A stretch of 64,000 bases of DNA from positions 124,001 through 188,000 of the forward strand of contig CAYULF010000007.1 of assembly GCA_964445695.1 (NCBI GenBank). Reading direction: 5' to 3'. This stretch comes from JAUIKM01 sp964445695 (GTDB taxonomy: Bacteria; Bacteroidota; Ignavibacteria; Kapaibacteriales; UBA7675). This document shows, one piece after another, positions 9,189-17,082 of the stretch. The notes under the pieces were generated by a model. That model saw only the letters and a list, made by a program, of their open reading frames with translations. It searched no databases and was not told the DNA's origin. Made by a program: the position numbers and the translations under genes. The first letter of the stretch is position 1. The number at the start of each line of letters is the position of its first letter.

Positions 9189-10955
9189 ATGAGAAATTTG
9201 CGACATATCCTGCTGCCGATTTTGGCGGCGATTCTGTCGATCGGCGTCCAGGCATGCGCCGGCACACAGAATTCCTACTTTGGCTACAACAACGATCCCG
9301 ACCGCGGCGAGCAATACGCTGAAGCGGAGGTCGACGTCTCCGACGCCGCCCCTCCCCCTGCGTCCGCGCCCAATGCACCTGCCGCAAACGGAGGCAACTA
9401 CTATGCGCCCGCCGACGTCAACCCAAGCGCCGGTCAGGCCGCGGCCCTGCGCGACTGGGACGCGGAAGCGCAGCCGACCTATGCCGGAGCGCCGAACAGC
9501 AACATCAACTACGCGGCGGATCCGATCTACAACGAGGGCGCGAACGTCTACATCGAAAACTATTACGACTACTCCGATCCGAATTACTTCGGCGGCAACT
9601 CCTGGCGCGCGTCCTACGGGCCGCGTTATCACGCCTGGAACTACCGTCCGGGCTGGTCGGTGAGCCTGGCACTGGGACATCCGCACTATTGGTGGGGTGC
9701 GTCCTACTACAGCGGCAGTTACTACTGGGACGACTATTACTGCTACCGTCCCGTACTGCGCCCCTTCAGCCTGGCCTGCCGTCCCTGGTACAACGACTGG
9801 TATTACACGCCCGGCTGTTCGCCCTGGTACGGACCGAACTACTTTGCGTTCTATGACTGTTATCCCCGCTATTATCGGGGCTGGAACCACTGGTACGGTC
9901 ACGACCACTACTACGGTCACTATCACGGCCACGGCCACTACTACGACAATGACCGTCCCAAAAGCGAACGCAGCTACCGCGACTTCGGCGCCAACTCAGG
10001 CGTCGGTGCGACGGCGGGCGGTGTGACGCGCCAGTCCGGCGGCAGCGGCGGACGCGGGCGTGGAATAGTCGGAACGACGCGCGGATCCAACACGCCTGTC
10101 GATACCGATGCCGGCGATGTGAACACACGCTCCCGCAGCGTCGGCATGTCCGAGTTCGGCAGTGCCACATCGGCGCGCACGCGCAGCGGCAATGTGACGA
10201 GCAGCGCCGCAGGGACGGCCGGCAGCTCCGGCCAGTTTGGTGAAATGGATGGCCCGGTGCAGGCCGCGCCGAGTTCGCCGCGCACGCGCACACTCAGTTC
10301 CGGCGCCGGCACGGCAAGCGATACGCGTACGAGCGACAGCCCCTTCGGCGCTTCAGGCAGCAATGTGCAGCCGGACGCCAACCCGCGCGCCGCCGACTCC
10401 TGGGCCCGCACACAGACGCGTACGTCGAATCCGAGCGCCGCCGGAGCGCAGAATACTTCGGCCGGAGCCTCTCAGTCGCAGCCGCTGTTCGGCGAAACGG
10501 GACCGCAACGCGGCTCCAGTGAGAATACCGGCGCAGCGCGCGACGCACGAACGCAGCGCTGGAGTAATCCGACAAGCACGAGCGCAGCCGGATCGAACAC
10601 ACGTAGCAACACACGCGAACAAAACGGCAGCGAAAGTCAGTGGTGGAATTTCCCCTCACAGCCCGACAACAGCTCAAACGGCGCGGCGAGCAGCAGCAAT
10701 GCCGGAAACACGCGTTCATACTCGCCGCCGGCGCAGCAGGAAGCGACGGGCAGCTCGCGCAACCGCAACACTGCATCGCCCTCAAATGTCGGCTCGACCT
10801 CGCGCTCGTCCGGTTCGAGTAAAAGCAGCGTCAACAGCTCGCGCTCGTCGACGCGCAGCAGCGGATCCTCGGCGCGCCCGTCGCGTTCGTCCGGATCGAG
10901 CAGCAAAAGCAGCAAATCTTCGTCCGGAGGACGCAAACGCAAGGGGAACCGATGA
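9189..10955 (+). CDS. Large low-complexity lipoprotein-like envelope protein (Tyr/Trp-rich then Ser/Arg/Gly-rich)
   Basis: 588 residues. A signal sequence ends in a possible lipobox (SIGVQACAG). Residues about 125-260 are extremely rich in Tyr, Trp, His, Asp and Gly (blocks such as YYSGSYYWDDYYCYRP and HDHYYGHYHGHGHYYD), and the last 300 are Ser/Thr/Gly/Arg-rich and end very basic (GGRKRKGNR). I do not recognise a named family; such proteins in FCB-group genomes are envelope or matrix components. The His/Asp/Tyr block could bind metal or polymer. Its stop overlaps the next start by 4 bp (ATGA), so it is coupled to the outer-membrane barrel that follows. Confidence 0.7.
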   Translation: MRNLRHILLPILAAILSIGVQACAGTQNSYFGYNNDPDRGEQYAEAEVDVSDAAPPPASAPNAPAANGGNYYAPADVNPSAGQAAALRDWDAEAQPTYAGAPNSNINYAADPIYNEGANVYIENYYDYSDPNYFGGNSWRASYGPRYHAWNYRPGWSVSLALGHPHYWWGASYYSGSYYWDDYYCYRPVLRPFSLACRPWYNDWYYTPGCSPWYGPNYFAFYDCYPRYYRGWNHWYGHDHYYGHYHGHGHYYDNDRPKSERSYRDFGANSGVGATAGGVTRQSGGSGGRGRGIVGTTRGSNTPVDTDAGDVNTRSRSVGMSEFGSATSARTRSGNVTSSAAGTAGSSGQFGEMDGPVQAAPSSPRTRTLSSGAGTASDTRTSDSPFGASGSNVQPDANPRAADSWARTQTRTSNPSAAGAQNTSAGASQSQPLFGETGPQRGSSENTGAARDARTQRWSNPTSTSAAGSNTRSNTREQNGSESQWWNFPSQPDNSSNGAASSSNAGNTRSYSPPAQQEATGSSRNRNTASPSNVGSTSRSSGSSKSSVNSSRSSTRSSGSSARPSRSSGSSSKSSKSSSGGRKRKGNR

Positions 10956-12394
10956 AACGCACATTTAGTACTCTCCTGCTCGCGCTGCTCTGCAGCACGG
11001 GCGTCTCGCAGGCGCAGTTTGTCGACGACGCGGTGCGCCTGAGCCTGAATCACTCCTACCCTTCGGCGCGCGCCGGAGCGCTGGGACTGGCCTACGCGGG
11101 CATCGCCGACGACTTCGGCGCAACGAACATCAACCCGGCCGGACTGGCGCTTATTCCTGAGGAGGAATTCAGCCTTGGCATGCAGATGCACAGCACGGAA
11201 AACACAGGTCTTTTCCTGAACAACGCCTTTGCGGTGGATGACAACTCAACGGCACTGAATCACGTCGCCTACGCCGGCAAATTCGACGGCAGCGATGTGG
11301 CCAACGGCACGATCAGCCTGATGTACAACTTCGACACGGACTTCAACCAGACTTTTGAGCTGAGCGGATTCAACAGCGAGAATTCTCTGATCGCCTCGTG
11401 GACGGCCGGTGCGCCGTCGGTCAGCTCGCCGGAAGACAACATTGCTTATCGCCTCTATCTGGCCGACACGGTCAACGGCGCGATGTTCACGCCGATCGGC
11501 GGTCAGCTGCTGCAGGAGTCCGGCGTACGCGAATCGGGCGGGCTGCACAGCCTCTCGGGCGGCATGGCTTTCGACGTGGAAGACAATCTGGCCGTAGGAT
11601 TTGCGATCCGCGGCAACTGGGGCAGCTACAAATACGAACGCGAATACATTGAAGTCGATCAGGACAACGTGTACAACGAACTCGACACGGTCGGATTTAC
11701 CAACGTCGACTTCGACCGCCTTTCGGTTGTGGACCGCGTTGAGCAGGACCTGGCCGGCCTCGGCTTTATTGTCGGGATGCAGAGCCGCTACCTCAACATC
11801 ATGCGCTTCGGCTTTGCGATCAGCTCGCCGATGTTCTACACGGTGGAGGAAGACTTCTCACGCACGGCCGTGGCGACCTTTGACAACGGCGACGCGTTCG
11901 AGGACGTGACGGAGGGATTCAACGACTACAAAGTCTCGACGGCCTGGACATTCAGCTCGGGTATTTCGTTCAACATCGAGGGCCTGGTAATCAGCGGCGC
12001 GGCGGAATATCGCACGCTCAATGAAATCAGCTTTGAAGACGGAATTGACGAGGTGGCTTTGCTGAACCGCTCGATCGAGCGCGTCGTGGACAATCAGTTC
12101 AATTGGGGCGTCGGCGCGGAGTACAACATCCCCGTTCTGCCGATCGTGGTTCGCGGCGGTTTCACGCACTACGACTCGCCCTATGCGGACGAGAGTTTTG
12201 CCGGAGCGCGCGAGGTCATTTCGGCCGGTGCCGGCATTTACGTGGCCCCGAATGCACGTTTCGACACAATGGTTCGCAGCTACTCGGGCAGCTTCCTGCG
12301 CACGACCTACGGCGATGCCATGACGAATTCGGCGCTGGTCGACAACCAGTCGCTTGAGGTTGCTCTGCAATTTCACATTCGCTTCGGGCAGTAA
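10952..12394 (+). CDS. Outer-membrane beta-barrel protein, OMPP1/FadL/PorV-like
   Basis: 480 residues with a cleavable signal peptide ending at about VSQAQF, then the opening LNHSYPSARAGALGLAYAG...GATNINPAGLALIPEEEFSLG. That is the N-terminal signature of the OMPP1/FadL/TodX superfamily in the FCB group. The rest alternates polar and hydrophobic residues as in a large barrel and ends FHIRFGQ. Members transport hydrophobic compounds or, as PorV, shuttle type IX cargo; which applies here is not decidable. Translationally coupled to the Tyr-rich lipoprotein. Confidence 0.8.
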   Translation: MKRTFSTLLLALLCSTGVSQAQFVDDAVRLSLNHSYPSARAGALGLAYAGIADDFGATNINPAGLALIPEEEFSLGMQMHSTENTGLFLNNAFAVDDNSTALNHVAYAGKFDGSDVANGTISLMYNFDTDFNQTFELSGFNSENSLIASWTAGAPSVSSPEDNIAYRLYLADTVNGAMFTPIGGQLLQESGVRESGGLHSLSGGMAFDVEDNLAVGFAIRGNWGSYKYEREYIEVDQDNVYNELDTVGFTNVDFDRLSVVDRVEQDLAGLGFIVGMQSRYLNIMRFGFAISSPMFYTVEEDFSRTAVATFDNGDAFEDVTEGFNDYKVSTAWTFSSGISFNIEGLVISGAAEYRTLNEISFEDGIDEVALLNRSIERVVDNQFNWGVGAEYNIPVLPIVVRGGFTHYDSPYADESFAGAREVISAGAGIYVAPNARFDTMVRSYSGSFLRTTYGDAMTNSALVDNQSLEVALQFHIRFGQ

Positions 12395-12434
12395 ACCCGC
12401 TGACAAACAAGAAATTGCCTTTGGAAGGGATTTT

Positions 12435-12466
12435 GGGGAAACCGCGAAAGCGTTTTCCCCTTTTTT
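12435..12466 (+). terminator. Rho-independent terminator after the OMPP1-like gene
   Basis: GGGGAAA pairs with TTTCCCC and an inner CGC/GCG closes a GAAA loop; a T6 run follows. The T run overlaps the stop codon of the convergent minus-strand gene. Confidence 0.85.
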
Positions 12467-13262
12467 ATTCTTGTTTGACCCGCTCAAGTCCGCGCGAGTA
12501 TAATTCCTGCAGTGCGCTGAGTGCGAGTTCACGCTCCTCGGTGGTCAGTTCCGGGTCGCCGGCCAGCTGCAGAATGCTGTCGAAGGAGAGGCCTTTTTGG
12601 TCGGCGGGCACCTGTTTTGCCTGGAAAAAGGAGTCGAGGATTCGCGTTAGGACGTTGTGTTCGCCGTCGTCGCCGGAGCTGAGGTTTTCGAGCAGGACGG
12701 GCATGACGCTGTCGAATGATTCTTCTTCGCCGGAGAACAGCAGGTAGGCGGCAAAGCGTTCGCGTTCGCGCTGCTGTTCCTGGGTGGAGATGCGCGCGAC
12801 GTTGGATTTGAGGGTGAGCTGCAGCGGCGTGGTGTTGAATTCCTCGCCGTCGGCAAAGGTGCCCTGAACGGAAATGGTATAGTCACCTTTGGGGTAGTCG
12901 TAGGTTTCCTGCGGCGGGATGGCTACGACGCAGATGCCGCGGTCGACGCTGTGGAACACACGGAAGATGTAGTCGACGGTCATTTGTGAGTCCTGGCCGT
13001 CGACGAGGTGCAGCTCGCGGATGTTGCGCTGTTTGCCGTCGGCCGGCTGCGACCAGGTAAACTGATAGAATAGTGCGGAACCTGCGCGCAATTCGGCGGC
13101 TTTGCCCATGCGCCAGTCGCGGTTCAGTTCCATGGCATTGACGGGGCGACCTTTGAGGAGAGTCAGAATTTCCTCATCGCGTTCGCTGACGCGGGGGCCG
13201 CCGCATGAGGAGATCAGGACCGGAAGCAGGGCGACGACTATGGTAAGCAGGGATCGATGCAT
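12465..13262 (-). CDS. Putative lipoprotein of unknown function
   Basis: 265 residues from the ATG at 13262. The N-terminus (MHRSLLTIVVALLPVLISSCGG) is a lipoprotein signal with Cys at 20. The mature part starts charged, then shows a beta-rich middle (SALFYQFTW, DYIFRVFHSVDRG, YTISVQGTFADGEEFN), which reads like an immunoglobulin-like fold, and a helical Glu-rich C-terminus. No family recognised. It is convergent with the barrel gene and shares its terminator region. The frame is open to 13340, but starting there would bury the signal peptide. Confidence 0.65.
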   Translation of the reverse strand: MHRSLLTIVVALLPVLISSCGGPRVSERDEEILTLLKGRPVNAMELNRDWRMGKAAELRAGSALFYQFTWSQPADGKQRNIRELHLVDGQDSQMTVDYIFRVFHSVDRGICVVAIPPQETYDYPKGDYTISVQGTFADGEEFNTTPLQLTLKSNVARISTQEQQRERERFAAYLLFSGEEESFDSVMPVLLENLSSGDDGEHNVLTRILDSFFQAKQVPADQKGLSFDSILQLAGDPELTTEERELALSALQELYSRGLERVKQE

Positions 13263-13379
13263 GTGAGGTCTCTGGATTCGGACTGGAGAAAAGCGCGGAA
13301 CGCACGCGGTACGATGCGAATGCCTATATTCGCACAACAAAAATATGGGCTAAAAAATAGATTACCGCATAAAAAACAC

Positions 13380-13410
13380 TTGCTTTTACCGGAAAAGTGC
13401 ATTAGTTTTG
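13380..13410 (+). promoter_or_regulatory. Bacteroidota-type promoter candidate for rpsT
   Basis: A TTG at 13380-13382 and TAGTTTTG (fits TAnnTTTG) at 13403-13410 are 20 bp apart, the spacing known for primary-sigma promoters in Bacteroidota. It lies 43 bp before the rpsT start. Confidence 0.55.
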
Positions 13411-13453
13411 CAGGCTCTATTTAACTGAGAATCAATCGTAAGTCAAAAAACGC

Positions 13454-13714
13454 ATGCCCAATCATAAGTCTGCCGTCAAACGGATTCGCCAGAGCGAGCG
13501 TCGTCGCGCCTACAACCGCTATCAAAAAGTCAAAGCGAAGCGTGCTATGAAAGCCGTGCGCGAAGCGACGAATTTCGAAGAAGCCAGCAAGGCGCTGCAG
13601 ACGGCCACGCAGGTGCTGGACCGCATTGCATCGCACGGCGTGATTCACAAAAACTTTGCGGCCAACAAGAAGTCGAAGTTGGCGCGCTATGTTAACAGCC
13701 TGAAGAACGGCTAA
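13454..13714 (+). CDS. rpsT: 30S ribosomal protein S20
   Basis: 86 residues, standard length. MPNHKSAVKRIRQSERRR at the N-terminus and the C-terminal GVIHKNFAANKKSKLARYVN are diagnostic of S20, which binds 16S rRNA early in small-subunit assembly. It is followed 20 bp later by tRNA-Arg and probably shares its transcript; a promoter-like element precedes it. Confidence 0.97.
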   Translation: MPNHKSAVKRIRQSERRRAYNRYQKVKAKRAMKAVREATNFEEASKALQTATQVLDRIASHGVIHKNFAANKKSKLARYVNSLKNG

Positions 13715-13734
13715 GTTAACACCCGAAAGACTTT

Positions 13735-13808
13735 GCGCCTGTAGCTCAACTGGATAGAGCATCTGACTACGGATCAGAAGGTTGGGGGTTCGAATCCTCC
13801 CGGGCGCA
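13735..13808 (+). tRNA. tRNA-Arg (anticodon ACG)
   Basis: A full cloverleaf can be drawn: acceptor GCGCCTG/CGGGCGC, D arm GCTC/GAGC, anticodon stem TCTGA/TCAGA with loop CTACGGA (ACG), T arm GGGGG/CCTCC closing TTCGAAT. CCA is not encoded. Its 3' 44 nt lie within the 45-bp repeat copied at 37577-37621, so this gene is the integration site and its 3' half was supplied by the element. Confidence 0.97.
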
Positions 13809-13809
13809 C
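13765..13809 (+). repeat. attL: 45-bp core of the tRNA-Arg attachment site
   Basis: Perfect 45-bp match to 37577-37621, running from the anticodon stem to one base past the discriminator. The flanking bases differ on both sides (CT before the left copy, GC before the right; A after the left, G after the right). Confidence 0.95.
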
Positions 13810-13837
13810 AACGATAACGCGGCACTTGAGTCCGCAT

Positions 13838-13870
13838 AAAAAGCCACAGCGTGCCGCGCTGCGGCTTTTC
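13838..13870 (+). terminator. Terminator supplied by the element downstream of tRNA-Arg
   Basis: AAAAGCC pairs with GGCTTTT around an inner CAGCG/CGCTG stem and a TGCCG loop. The hairpin starts 30 bp after the tRNA and replaces the host terminator that now lies beyond attR. Confidence 0.75.
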
Positions 13871-13961
13871 GCGTTCTCCATGATTATCTTAAGCCGAGCC
13901 GCGGAATCGGGGAACGCCGGCAGTCAGGCGCTCCCCATTCCGGTTGTTGCGTATCGTGCGC

Positions 13962-13991
13962 GCAATATAGCACCGCACGGTGTTATATTGC
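13962..13991. repeat. 14-bp inverted repeat near attL
   Basis: GCAATATAGCACCG and CGGTGTTATATTGC are inverted copies with one mismatch and a 2-nt spacer, 15 bp beyond the integrase stop. It could end the integrase transcript or be a recombinase arm site. Confidence 0.55.
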
Positions 13992-14006
13992 AAACAAAAT
14001 GCCGGT

Positions 14007-14960
14007 TTACTTTGAAACCGACGCCAAGATATCAGCTCTTTGACCTACTTGCCAATTGCTGTAGTGCCGCATCGTCGTCTGTATATCCTTATGGCGGGCC
14101 AGTTTTTGCACTGTATCCGCACTGTGGCCCGCATCAAGCAAGCGAACGACAAGCGAACGACGGAATGCATGCAAACCGTAATACGGAATGCCGGCACGTG
14201 CCGCGTCCTGTATCAGCCAGGTCCGCAGGAGACCGATCGAACTGGACTTCCACGGAAAGACCTTGGCCTTGCTCCTGCAATTGCAGCCATAGAAAATGAC
14301 CGCCTGGAGCTCAGACGTCAACGGAATAGCGTTTGCACGCCTGTCCGTAGACTTGGCGCCGGGACTAAAAATCAGTCCCTCGCTGATGTGGGACCACTGC
14401 AGATCCAGGGCTTCCCCTATCCTGAAGCCTGACTGGTACAGGAACTTGAGGAGGCGCGACCAGGGGTAGTCAGAATGTCCGCGACTCTGCAGGATGGTTT
14501 CGTCTCGGAACCTGGCTACCGGAACCAGCGCCTGGAAATGTTCCGGCGTGTAGTGCCGGCCTGGCTCGGATACATGTTTCAGGCGCAAGGCTTTGTGTAT
14601 CTCGATCTTGTCGAAGAGCCAAAGAATCTCGGCGCAGTAATTCGAAAAGGTCTGGATGTTGCGCAAGTCCATGTTGATGGCGCGCGCTCCGCGTCGCACG
14701 CGAAAGCACTCGTCGCGGAAATCCAGTGCATGGTAATAGAGTTTTTTCCCATCGGGGATGTCCGAACGCGCCCGCTCCGGGACGATGCGCTCGTAACTGC
14801 GCCACAACGCTTTTTTGTGGCGCTCGGTGATTGAATTGTTTAGGCGGTCCACGAGAAATCTCTCGTGCGCCGTGTCCCACGTGTTGGGACGTTCTAAGCG
14901 GTGGTCGGTGATGTCATGTTTGTCACGCATGTCACCGATCGCCGTTTTTTTAGTTATCAC
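14007..14960 (-). CDS. int: Tyrosine recombinase / integrase
   Basis: 317 residues from a GTG at 14960. Catalytic residues of the tyrosine recombinase family are visible: Arg180 in FRIGEALDL, His264 and Arg267 in HAFRR, His290 in LARHKD and the nucleophile Tyr300 in MRHYSN. The gene ends about 200 bp from attL and points at it, the usual place for a phage or island integrase. The GTG is chosen because an AAGGAGA ribosome site lies 7 nt upstream and the codon overlaps the end of the preceding gene; an ATG at 14930 is the alternative. It should integrate and excise the element at tRNA-Arg. Confidence 0.93.
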   Translation of the reverse strand: MITKKTAIGDMRDKHDITDHRLERPNTWDTAHERFLVDRLNNSITERHKKALWRSYERIVPERARSDIPDGKKLYYHALDFRDECFRVRRGARAINMDLRNIQTFSNYCAEILWLFDKIEIHKALRLKHVSEPGRHYTPEHFQALVPVARFRDETILQSRGHSDYPWSRLLKFLYQSGFRIGEALDLQWSHISEGLIFSPGAKSTDRRANAIPLTSELQAVIFYGCNCRSKAKVFPWKSSSIGLLRTWLIQDAARAGIPYYGLHAFRRSLVVRLLDAGHSADTVQKLARHKDIQTTMRHYSNWQVGQRADILASVSK

Positions 14961-15327
14961 GGAAATTCTCCTTGATTTTGTTTGCCTGTTCACGCAAAAA
15001 CTCGGCCTTATAGTCTTCGGCCGCATCACGGATTGGGTTGTCGGAATTCGTGTAGCGCGGATCCAGGCGAAGTTCGGCCTCCATCTTTCTCTTGTCGTCC
15101 TGGTGCTCTTCTTCGAGGAATTCCGCAATCTTTATCGCCATCGAATTCGACGAAGACATCGTCGAAAGACGATGTCCTTGCCACTTTACAGAATCTTCCA
15201 ACCTCCTAATTTTTTGTTTTAGATACTTGTTCTGACGAGCAACATATAGATGGCTATATGCCATGTAGCCGACCGCACAGATTGCGATTACTGAAATGCT
15301 TACGTAGAATACGGATTCACCCTCCAT
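14950..15327 (-). CDS. Small membrane-anchored coiled-coil protein in lysogeny module
   Basis: 125 residues from ATG 15327 (GGAG upstream). An N-terminal membrane helix (FYVSISVIAICAVGYMAY) is followed by a basic stretch and a long charged helical tail with heptad character (YLKQKIRRLEDSVKW, then Glu/Lys-rich). I do not recognise a family. It overlaps the next gene in the module at its start (28 bp) and the integrase at its end (11 bp), so it is expressed with the integrase. Being in the lysogenic transcript makes a role in superinfection exclusion possible; that is speculative. Confidence 0.6.
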   Translation of the reverse strand: MEGESVFYVSISVIAICAVGYMAYSHLYVARQNKYLKQKIRRLEDSVKWQGHRLSTMSSSNSMAIKIAEFLEEEHQDDKRKMEAELRLDPRYTNSDNPIRDAAEDYKAEFLREQANKIKENFRDN

Positions 15328-15881
15328 GTTATAACTCCAAGTGTAAACATAAGGTTGGCAAATGATGACACAGTAAAGTATAGGAACCACATGTCGATTC
15401 CCCAATGATTTGCAATTACTGTGCACATAAGTATTACACTATGTATGCTAATCACATTCGTGATCAGAAGACCTCTATACGTCAGCCCGGGAATTCGCGC
15501 CTTTCCCAAGCTTAGTATAAAAGACACAACCAATGGGCCTGTCACTCCACAGATAAAAAGGGCAAATTGAGGCGTCGCTGACGTTGACAATAACAAAATG
15601 ATTACACAGGCAACTATATAGTAAGGAAGACGCCGCATCTTGCGAATTTCAGTAACAGAGAAAACAAGTTCTGTGAGTACAACAGATTGAATTAAAATGT
15701 AAACACTGGCAAAATACCGGCTGTCTCCCCAAAGAAAGACAGCCAATTTCATCAACAAATCTGTGAAGTAGGCAAGCCCAGAGAGAAAGAGAATAATCCG
15801 GTATTCAATCGGTAAAAACTTATAGCGAAGTGATCCGATTCCAATGCCTATGACACCAGAGTATATGTTAAACAGATCCAT
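15300..15881 (-). CDS. Polytopic membrane protein in lysogeny module
   Basis: 193 residues with six or seven predicted membrane helices and short loops (for example GVIGIGIGSLRY, IILFLSGLAYFTDLLMKL, IVACVIILLLS, LFICGVTGPLVVSFIL). No recognised family. The ATG at 15881 overlaps the TAA of the upstream gene (TAATG), a reinitiation arrangement; an ATG at 15914 is possible but lies inside that gene. A lysogeny-module membrane protein may act in immunity to other phages; no direct evidence. Confidence 0.6.
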   Translation of the reverse strand: MDLFNIYSGVIGIGIGSLRYKFLPIEYRIILFLSGLAYFTDLLMKLAVFLWGDSRYFASVYILIQSVVLTELVFSVTEIRKMRRLPYYIVACVIILLLSTSATPQFALFICGVTGPLVVSFILSLGKARIPGLTYRGLLITNVISIHSVILMCTVIANHWGIDMWFLYFTVSSFANLMFTLGVITWRVNPYST

Positions 15882-16189
15882 TACAACGGATTGTTTGGGC
15901 AATTCGTCGGGCAAACTGCTGATAAATTAAACTCTACTTCAATATCATTGCCGTCTTTGTCAATTGGCCGCAAGATAACATTGAATTTGCCGTTCTTAAC
16001 GGCCATATATATGCGCATTCCCTGCGCGGGATCACCATCACCATCCTGCTCGGCCAACAAAGTATTAATGATATTCTTTCCGAATGCAAAGCTCTCGTTT
16101 TCCCCCGAATACGCACTTCTGAATGCACTCGTTTCTGCCTGCGCTGTTGCCAGCGTAACTGTTCCACCGGTGTTCGGATTGAAACTCAT
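15881..16189 (-). CDS. Small hypothetical protein after the repressor
   Basis: 102 residues. Ser/Thr/Ala-rich first half (TGGTVTLATAQAETSAFRSAY), then an apparent beta hairpin (GMRIYMAVKNGKFNVILRPID) and a Cys pair at the end (CPTNCPNNPL). There is no signal peptide or membrane helix and I recognise no family. A good AAGGAGA ribosome site precedes it. It lies 41 bp after the repressor-like gene and is coupled by TAATG to the membrane protein that follows. Confidence 0.55.
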   Translation of the reverse strand: MSFNPNTGGTVTLATAQAETSAFRSAYSGENESFAFGKNIINTLLAEQDGDGDPAQGMRIYMAVKNGKFNVILRPIDKDGNDIEVEFNLSAVCPTNCPNNPL

Positions 16190-16230
16190 GATTTCTCCTT
16201 GCCAAATGTTAGTTGAATAGTTAACAGTTG

Positions 16231-16713
16231 TTACTTTGCATCTTTGGTAACAAGCTGCAATGTTGTGTTCTCCAATTTTTCCTGAAGCACACCCGCCGTT
16301 CTGTCTGTGATGTCCCGGCCGAATGTGATAAGTTCAGTCGAGACTATATCTCGTATCTCTCGCTGTACGTTTTTCGGTAGATTTTCCATCTCCAAGCGCA
16401 CTGTTTTTAAAAGGGTTGTCACGTAGTGGACTTCCTCTTTGATCTTTTCGTGGTATTCGATTAACTCTCTGGTCTCTTCGAGAGATTTGGGCCCTAATCC
16501 GTGTATAAGAAACATCGGTGAGAGATCAGGCCAAGTCTCAAAAATTCGGAAAAAATCCAGTTTCTGGTATCGCTTCCAATGAGTGAGTAATCCCCGATTA
16601 CCGCCCATAGCTTGTGAGATATTTCCGTATGACTCACCCACGTAACTAGTAAATCGCTCAAAAATGGCGTCAAATATCTCATCTGGGACCTTAGGCGATG
16701 GACTCGCACCCAT
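16231..16713 (-). CDS. Phage repressor-like transcriptional regulator
   Basis: 160 residues. The N-terminal part (IFERFTSYVGESYGNISQAMG ... LDFFRIFETWPDLSPMFLIHGLG) has the arrangement of Bacteroidota phage CI-like regulators, in which an HTH is followed by the 'P.ls..WLLtG.G' type segment. The C-terminal half is helical with coiled-coil character and probably oligomerises; there is no LexA-like protease domain. Its divergence from an HTH gene across 165 bp with a matched inverted repeat supports a lysogeny repressor role. The HTH call is from pattern only. Confidence 0.6.
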   Translation of the reverse strand: MGASPSPKVPDEIFDAIFERFTSYVGESYGNISQAMGGNRGLLTHWKRYQKLDFFRIFETWPDLSPMFLIHGLGPKSLEETRELIEYHEKIKEEVHYVTTLLKTVRLEMENLPKNVQREIRDIVSTELITFGRDITDRTAGVLQEKLENTTLQLVTKDAK

Positions 16714-16878
16714 AAACTACCCTCACTATTTCATTAGACAACATCACCTGAGTGCAGAATGGTTGCAATATCACAGATAATGTTGTATTTTACAATCACG
16801 CCGGTTTCACTATTCGATCGCATTTGAATGCGTGCGTTTCAGTGCGTTCGAAGTTAGTAACAAAATAATGAAATAGCA
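16714..16878. promoter_or_regulatory. Lysogeny switch region with paired 11-bp operator-like inverted repeat
   Basis: CTATTTCATTA at 16726-16736 and its exact reverse complement TAATGAAATAG at 16866-16876 sit at the two ends of the intergenic region, each within about 15 bp of a start codon. The AT-rich centre must hold divergent promoters. One regulator binding both ends could repress both genes. Confidence 0.6.
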
Positions 16879-17070
16879 ATGAATATCTACGATAGCAGAG
16901 GAAATAATCCAGAGCTGATCACGACCAAAGAGGTCCGTGACCTACTGGGGTATAAGACTGCCCACGCTGCAAGGCAGTGGTTGCGACGACACGATGTGTC
17001 CATGAGGCGACGTGGAAACACGTATCTCATGAAACGGAAAGATGTCTTAAGTAAACTCTTTACTGACTAA
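16879..17070 (+). CDS. Small HTH DNA-binding protein (excisionase/Cro-like)
   Basis: 63 residues. LITTKEVRDLLGYKTAHAAR, QWLRRHDV and then RRRGNTYLMKRKDVLSKL are the layout of a MerR/Xis-type winged HTH: recognition helix, wing with NTYL, final helix. Such proteins act as excisionases or early repressors. It is the first gene rightward from the switch and is 12 bp ahead of the next gene. Confidence 0.75.
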   Translation: MNIYDSRGNNPELITTKEVRDLLGYKTAHAARQWLRRHDVSMRRRGNTYLMKRKDVLSKLFTD

Positions 17071-17082
17071 TAGGAGCAAGCC

